From UBA4417 sp031550085 (GTDB lineage Bacteria > Bacteroidota > Bacteroidia > Bacteroidales > UBA4417), in NCBI GenBank assembly GCA_031550085.1, contig JAVBOY010000056.1:15015-79014 (forward strand): a DNA stretch of 64,000 bases, given 5' to 3'. The position numbers and the translations under genes were made by a program. The notes beneath the pieces were generated by a model that ran no database searches, had not been told where the DNA came from, and saw only the letters and a program-made list of their open reading frames with translations. Positions 60,171-64,000 of the stretch are shown here, one piece after another. Numbering within the stretch: position 1 is the first letter of the stretch; each line of letters opens with the position of its first letter.

Positions 60171-60977
60171 CTATTTCCTTATTTCAAAAGCGCGTAAGGC
60201 AAAATGGCTAACGGCATTCCGCGTTGTTGCCTCCGCTTCAAAATGCCCCATATGCCCTACGTGATCGAGCAACAAGAGTTCGCCCTGCGCCGGAATTTGA
60301 ACCTGCTCCAACACTTGCTTGTAGGATAAGCGTGTATCCTGCTTTCCGGCCACAAACAAAACCGGTACGGCCGTTTGCGCCAGAAAATCCAGACTCCCCC
60401 TGCGGTCGCGCATGCCGCCCAAAGCCGCAACGATGGCTTCGCTGCTCATTTGCGAAGCTGTTTGCTGCAACTGCTCGATCTGCGGTTGGAATTTAGCCAC
60501 ATTGGTTTCAGCAAACAGGTTGGGGATAAAGTGGGTGACAAAATTCAATTTATTTTCATTTACAATCTGAATCATGCGGGCGCGGTTGTTTTTCACCGCT
60601 TCTGAATCGGGCGCCGCATGTGAATGAAAAAATACCAATCCCTGCGCCAGATCCGGATATTTTTCAGCAACGGTAGCTGCCACATAACCTCCCATGGAAT
60701 GCCCCAGCAATACCACCTTTCCGATATTTTCCCGCTCCAAAACCGCACGAACCACATCGGCCATCAGGTCCATTGTATGAACCGGTTCCAACAGTTCGCT
60801 TTTCCCATGCCCCGGCAAATCCACACATATCACGCGGAACTGCTTGGAAAGTTCTGCGGAAAAAGCATTCCAAATCGATTGGGTTTCCAGAAAACCGTGG
60901 ATCAAAACAAAGGTATTTCCTTGCCCTTTAACGGAGTAGTAACAATTTTTTTGATTGAAAAGAAGCGATTTTTCCAT
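60171..60977 (-). CDS. alpha/beta-fold hydrolase
   Basis: 268 residues. FVLIHGFLETQSIWNAF gives the oxyanion-hole region, and the nucleophile elbow is GHSMGGYVAA (Ser near residue 95). A loop with DLPGHGKSEL, a lid segment and LLLDHVGHMGHFEA (catalytic His) follow. No signal peptide, so it is cytoplasmic. Family members act on esters, lactones and C-C bonds; the substrate is unknown. It converges with TonB-C copy 3. Confidence 0.86.
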   Translation of the reverse strand: MEKSLLFNQKNCYYSVKGQGNTFVLIHGFLETQSIWNAFSAELSKQFRVICVDLPGHGKSELLEPVHTMDLMADVVRAVLERENIGKVVLLGHSMGGYVAATVAEKYPDLAQGLVFFHSHAAPDSEAVKNNRARMIQIVNENKLNFVTHFIPNLFAETNVAKFQPQIEQLQQTASQMSSEAIVAALGGMRDRRGSLDFLAQTAVPVLFVAGKQDTRLSYKQVLEQVQIPAQGELLLLDHVGHMGHFEAEATTRNAVSHFALRAFEIRK

Positions 60978-60979
60978 GG

Positions 60980-61370
60980 GTTATGTGAAAAGTGAGGGGT
61001 GAGTCGTTTGTTGAATTGTTGAACTGTTTATTTGTGTATAGTGAAGTATGAGCGGGTTGGTTTTAACTCATTAGTATAATAAAATCTAATAATATTCTAT
61101 TTTAATCGCATGGCGTGAAGAGGGTGTTGAGTTGTTGAACTGTTGAATTGTTTATTGGGTGAACGGTGCAGGGTTTCACAGTGAAATGTGAACAGTGAAG
61201 CGTGAAATGGGTTAAGGGGGCAAAGATTGTGGTTCGTTTACTTGCCACAAAAAGTCCACTTTCAATTTTATTCGGCTTCGCCTCATGAGAGCGCTTCGCT
61301 AAGTTCAATTTTCAATTGAAATGCCTTCTGCTTTCTACCTTCTGCTTTTTCCTTTCTGCATTGTACCTCG
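60980..61370. repeat. mosaic intergenic repeat, locus F
   Basis: Fills the gap between the alpha/beta hydrolase and ispH. It has GTGAGGGGTGAGTCG and TTGTTGAATTGTTGAACTGT arrays, the AT-rich core at about 61080-61112 (AAAATCTAATAATATTCTAT, then TTTAATCGCATGG), a CGTGAAATGGGTTAAG stretch and GGCTTCGCCTCATGAGAGCG (the reverse of the AGCGAAGCG module). Confidence 0.75.
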
Positions 61371-61371
61371 T

Positions 61372-62238
61372 CTACTTGTCAACTAAATCCCCGATCCTTT
61401 CCGCCACTTGCTGCATCAGCCATTGGGGTGTTGAGGTCGCACCGGTTACTCCGACGGTCTGGACGTTTTGAAACCAGGCCTTTTCCAGCTCGTCGGAATT
61501 GGAAACAAAATAACTGCTCGGATTCACCGAACGGCAGATGGAAAACAAATAGGATCCGTTTGAGCTTTTTTTGCCGCTGACAAAAACAACGGCATCGAAT
61601 TTTGCCGCAAAATCTTTGAGTTTCGGTGCACGACCGGCAACTTGCCGGCAAATGGTATTGTGCAGTTTGAACCCGCTGTTTCCGGAAAGCAACATTTTGT
61701 TCCGGATTTTATCCGAAATTCCGGCCAACGCATCGTGATCCATGGTGGTTTGCGAAAACAGTTGAATGGGTTTCGAGTAATCCAGCATTTCCAGATCATT
61801 TTCCGAGCTCACCACAATCGCTTTTCCTTCGGTTTGCCCTTCCAATCCGACCACTTCGGCATGTCCTTTTTTTCCGAAAATAACGATTTGCAAATCCGGG
61901 TTTTCGATATAAGCCTTGCGGATGCGATCCTGTAATTTTCCTACAATCGGACAGGTAGCGTCGATCAACGTAATACGATTTCTTTTGGCTATTTCGAACG
62001 TTTCGGGCGGTTCGCCGTGCGCACGGATCAACACGCAGCAATCGTGCAACTCATGCAGGTTTCCATGCGACACTATGATCAACCCGCGTTCTTTTAACCG
62101 CTCCAGCTCCTCGCTGTTGTGCACGATGTCGCCCAAGCAATACAGGGTTTTGTTCTTTGCCAGATACTCTTCCGTGGCGGCAATGGCGCGCTCCACTCCA
62201 AAACAAAATCCGGCGTTATGGTCAATTACAATGGTCAT
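61372..62238 (-). CDS. ispH: 4-hydroxy-3-methylbut-2-enyl diphosphate reductase
   Basis: 288 residues from MTIVIDHNAGFCFGVERAIA. The three Cys that bind the [4Fe-4S] cluster are visible: NAGFCFGV (Cys12), IDATCPIVGK and HNTICRQVAGR. Other conserved segments are DIVHNSEELERLKERGL, IRAHGEPPETFEIA, FGKKGHAEVVGLEGQ, SGKKSSNGSYLF and GVTGATSTPQWLMQQV. It makes IPP and DMAPP, the last step of the MEP pathway for isoprenoids. A TAccTTTG promoter box precedes it. Confidence 0.95.
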   Translation of the reverse strand: MTIVIDHNAGFCFGVERAIAATEEYLAKNKTLYCLGDIVHNSEELERLKERGLIIVSHGNLHELHDCCVLIRAHGEPPETFEIAKRNRITLIDATCPIVGKLQDRIRKAYIENPDLQIVIFGKKGHAEVVGLEGQTEGKAIVVSSENDLEMLDYSKPIQLFSQTTMDHDALAGISDKIRNKMLLSGNSGFKLHNTICRQVAGRAPKLKDFAAKFDAVVFVSGKKSSNGSYLFSICRSVNPSSYFVSNSDELEKAWFQNVQTVGVTGATSTPQWLMQQVAERIGDLVDK

Positions 62239-62257
62239 GGTTAAAAAAAACAACCCA

Positions 62258-62265
62258 CAAAGGTA
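62258..62265 (-). promoter_or_regulatory. -7 box of ispH
   Basis: TACCTTTG on the minus strand, perfect TAnnTTTG, 19 bp before the ATG at 62238. It sits directly beside mosaic repeat sequence, whose GTTGAGTTGTTGAATCG array begins a few bases upstream. Confidence 0.55.
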
Positions 62266-62710
62266 CGGAATTGTTGAGTTGTTGAATCGTTGAACTGTTG
62301 AATTGAGGGTGGGGAAAACGGGGAAGCTGGGGAAATGGGAAGAACCGTGAAATAGGTAAAAGGTACACGGTGCAAGGTAAAGGGTAAATGGGATAAACCG
62401 GGGAAGTTGGGGAAAACGGAGGAAATGATTGTTTTGTTGATTGGGTTGAATAGTAAAAAATAATCTAATAATAGGCTATTTTAATCGCATAACAAGTGAA
62501 GAGAGAACTGTGAAGGGTGAGTTGCCTGTTGAATCGTTGAGTTGTTGAACTGTTTAATTGTGAAGCGTGAACAGAACTGGTAAACGTGTTAACCGTAACT
62601 CTGTTACCTAAAAAAAAAGTTACACTAAGAACCATGGAGGGTTCACTGAATTCTGCTGAGGTTGCAACCCGTTACTCGTTACCAAACCCCTTTTTCAATT
62701 TTCAATTAAA
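62266..62710. repeat. mosaic intergenic repeat, locus G
   Basis: A 445-bp gap almost wholly of repeats: the GTTGAGTTGTTGAATCG array, GGGGAAAACGGGGAAGCTGG and GGTGCAAGGTAAAGGGTAAA stretches, GAGGAAATGATTGTTTTGTT, the AT-rich core at about 62455-62490 (AAAAAATAATCTAATAATAG, then GCTATTTTAATCGCAT), GTGAAGGGTGAG arrays, GTTACACTAAGAACCATGGA and a GTTACTCGTTACC end. No gene seen. Confidence 0.75.
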
Positions 62711-62712
62711 AA

Positions 62713-63852
62713 CTAAATTCCCATCAGGATTCCGAACTGAAAAGCGCTTCCGCCGAAGTTTTTATCCAGTTGATCGGTCCAGGTGTAGCCCGAAAAATTG
62801 TATTCGACAAAAAATCCGATGGCATGCCCGTTGGCCACAATGGATTTAAAGCTGATTCCCGGGTTGATATTAAATGTTGTTACGGAATATCTATCGGCAG
62901 CTTCTTTTTCATCAGCATCTTTCTTTTTCGGTTTGCTCTCTCCGGTTCCAAGGGTTGCCACGCCCAACCCCAAATAAGGATTCAGCGACATCTTGTTGGC
63001 TAAGGGAATTCTGTACACGCCATAAGCAGAAACGTTTACATTAACATTACTTCCTCTTGCCACCAAAGCCGTATCTTTTTCGTGAAAATTGAAGGGCGTG
63101 GTATGTGACGGAAACCAACAATTGAGGCCGACATCCAACAGGATTTTATCTTTGTAAAGCGGAACATTTCCGAATTTTAGGGTAAATGAGGGCGAGGCGG
63201 TAAATGTTTTCCGAAGGTTTCCCAACGGGACCCACATGCCCGGCTGAAAAGTTAAAAACGTATGATCCAAACGCTTATAGGGCTCTTCATACCAGCGGTC
63301 TTCTTGAGCGCTTGTGTTGATGGGAATGCTGTCAATGTTTGTGGGTAATTGAATTTGCGGTTCGGATGTTATTTTTTTAAAACTGCCATTCACCAATGGA
63401 AGCCCCCGATCGCCTATTTTGTTCCAAAGCCCGATCTGAATCCCGTTGGCTTGCGTTGCCTTGTTTACCAACCCAATTTGCATGCCTTTCAAATGGTCGC
63501 CAGCTTGGTTAAATCCACCGATTTGTATGCCGTTTACTTTCGAAGTCGAATTACCAATAAGGCACACTTGCATTCCGTTTGAGATATATCCGAAATTCCA
63601 AAGCCCGATTTGAAGTCCATTGTTGATTTCCAGACAATTGAAGAATCCGGCAACGCTGATTCCGTTTGTCCGAACGTAATAGCTGCCCACTCCATTTAAA
63701 TTGAGCCCGTTTACAAAGCCGTTTTCAAGAAAATCGCCGGTTCCGCCAAAATTGATGCCATTGACCGTTTCCCGTTTATTTTTAAGCACATTCAGTTCAT
63801 CTTGGCGCAAAGCAAATTCTTTCGCATTTTCTGCATTCGGTATCTGACCCAT
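62713..63852 (-). CDS. surface-repeat outer membrane protein lacking a signal peptide
   Basis: About 379 residues from the ATG at 63852 (MGQIPNAENAKEF); a GTG at 63876 is a less likely start. Residues about 40-170 are short repeats around NG-(I/L/M)-Q-(I/V)-G-(L/G) and N-G-x-x-V-x-G-x-x-N, as in LA_2272-type surface-repeat proteins. The rest alternates strands of about 10 residues, ending FQFGILMGI, typical of an outer-membrane beta-barrel. No signal peptide is visible at the N-terminus. The gene begins 56 bp from an IS5-type transposase, so its 5' end may have been cut by an insertion. Confidence 0.65.
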   Translation of the reverse strand: MGQIPNAENAKEFALRQDELNVLKNKRETVNGINFGGTGDFLENGFVNGLNLNGVGSYYVRTNGISVAGFFNCLEINNGLQIGLWNFGYISNGMQVCLIGNSTSKVNGIQIGGFNQAGDHLKGMQIGLVNKATQANGIQIGLWNKIGDRGLPLVNGSFKKITSEPQIQLPTNIDSIPINTSAQEDRWYEEPYKRLDHTFLTFQPGMWVPLGNLRKTFTASPSFTLKFGNVPLYKDKILLDVGLNCWFPSHTTPFNFHEKDTALVARGSNVNVNVSAYGVYRIPLANKMSLNPYLGLGVATLGTGESKPKKKDADEKEAADRYSVTTFNINPGISFKSIVANGHAIGFFVEYNFSGYTWTDQLDKNFGGSAFQFGILMGI

Positions 63853-63885
63853 AAAGAAGCTATGTCGTGTTAACACATAATTTCA

Positions 63886-63893
63886 TATCTTTG
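63886..63893 (+). promoter_or_regulatory. -7 box of transposase gene
   Basis: TATCTTTG, perfect TAnnTTTG, 14 bp before the transposase ATG. A perfect palindrome GTGTTAACAC (63867-63876) lies just upstream. Confidence 0.5.
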
Positions 63894-63907
63894 CAAAAAA
63901 TGACAAT

Positions 63908-64000
63908 ATGAAATTAACGGAAGAGCAATACGGTACAATTGCGGAATATTTCCCGATCCAACGCGGTAACGTAAGTTTAAGCAATTTGGAGGTTTTAAAC
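63908..64000 (+). mobile_element. IS5-family transposase, 5' part
   Basis: Only 31 residues before the window ends: MKLTEEQYGTIAEYFPIQRG and then NVSLSNLEVLN. This matches the start of IS5-family (IS427-like) transposases, where a helix (LT.EQY..I...FP) leads into QRGN..(I/L)SN. No terminal repeats can be given because the element is cut by the window edge. Confidence 0.65.

Noticed and set aside
1..64000. tRNA, rRNA and tmRNA genes
   Set aside because: All gaps over about 100 bp were read and none showed a cloverleaf with acceptor and T-loop (GTTCAA-type) motifs. The GTTCAAC strings are part of mosaic arrays. A tRNA scan would be decisive.

Overview
The window reads as chromosome of an anaerobic Bacteroidota, most likely order Bacteroidales. 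Evidence: three secreted proteins end in type IX secretion (T9SS) sorting domains. Promoter boxes fit the Bacteroides sigma-AB -7 consensus TAnnTTTG in front of many genes. Anaerobic or redox genes include an adenosylcobalamin-dependent ribonucleotide reductase, the [FeFe]-hydrogenase maturase HydG, a FeoA-FeoB fusion and the redox sensor Rex. Genus cannot be fixed from sequence reading alone. No rRNA, tRNA or CRISPR array was seen.

Layout. 1-8 kb: a cut-off Omp28/thioredoxin-like secreted protein, a very large T9SS surface protein (minus) and a divergent membrane-anchored TPR/LuxR-type regulator. 8-16 kb (all minus): TonB-dependent receptor, FAH-family hydrolase, DnaQ-like exonuclease, Rex, DprA, an MCE/MlaD protein and a murein amidase. 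16-22 kb: LptD and an HAE1-type RND pump. 22-26 kb: DUF502-like membrane protein, then an iron-uptake cluster (FeoAB fusion, M50-like membrane protein, FeoB-associated Cys-rich peptide). 26-33 kb: M23 peptidase, CPBP protease, DusB, HAD hydrolase, DUF2461 protein, LuxC-like acyl-CoA reductase, small secreted protein. 33-42 kb: PIN-PhoH ATPase, class II RNR, HydG, an FG-GAP T9SS protein, DAHP synthase-chorismate mutase. 42-48 kb: a second TPR/LuxR regulator divergent from a second large T9SS protein (GLUG plus InlB-like repeats), then CorA. 49-57 kb: MBL hydrolase, YidC, GH13 lipoprotein, Ogt, DUF4143 ATPase, UvrC. 57-60 kb: ECF sigma factor, anti-sigma factor and three tandem TonB-C mini-proteins, the last apparently frameshifted. 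60-64 kb: alpha/beta hydrolase, IspH, a surface-repeat protein lacking a signal peptide and the 5' end of an IS5-family transposase.

The most unusual material is non-coding. Seven intergenic gaps carry a mosaic repeat assembled from several modules. These are imperfect 8-9 bp arrays (GTGAAGG, TTGTTGAAC, TTACTCG types), a conserved AT-rich core ending in ATCGCAT (five copies), a TTACACTGAG module and an AGCGAAGCG module. The other system-like signals are the duplicated arrangement of a TPR/LuxR regulator divergent from a T9SS cargo gene, and the sigma/anti-sigma locus followed by secreted stand-alone TonB C-terminal domains.
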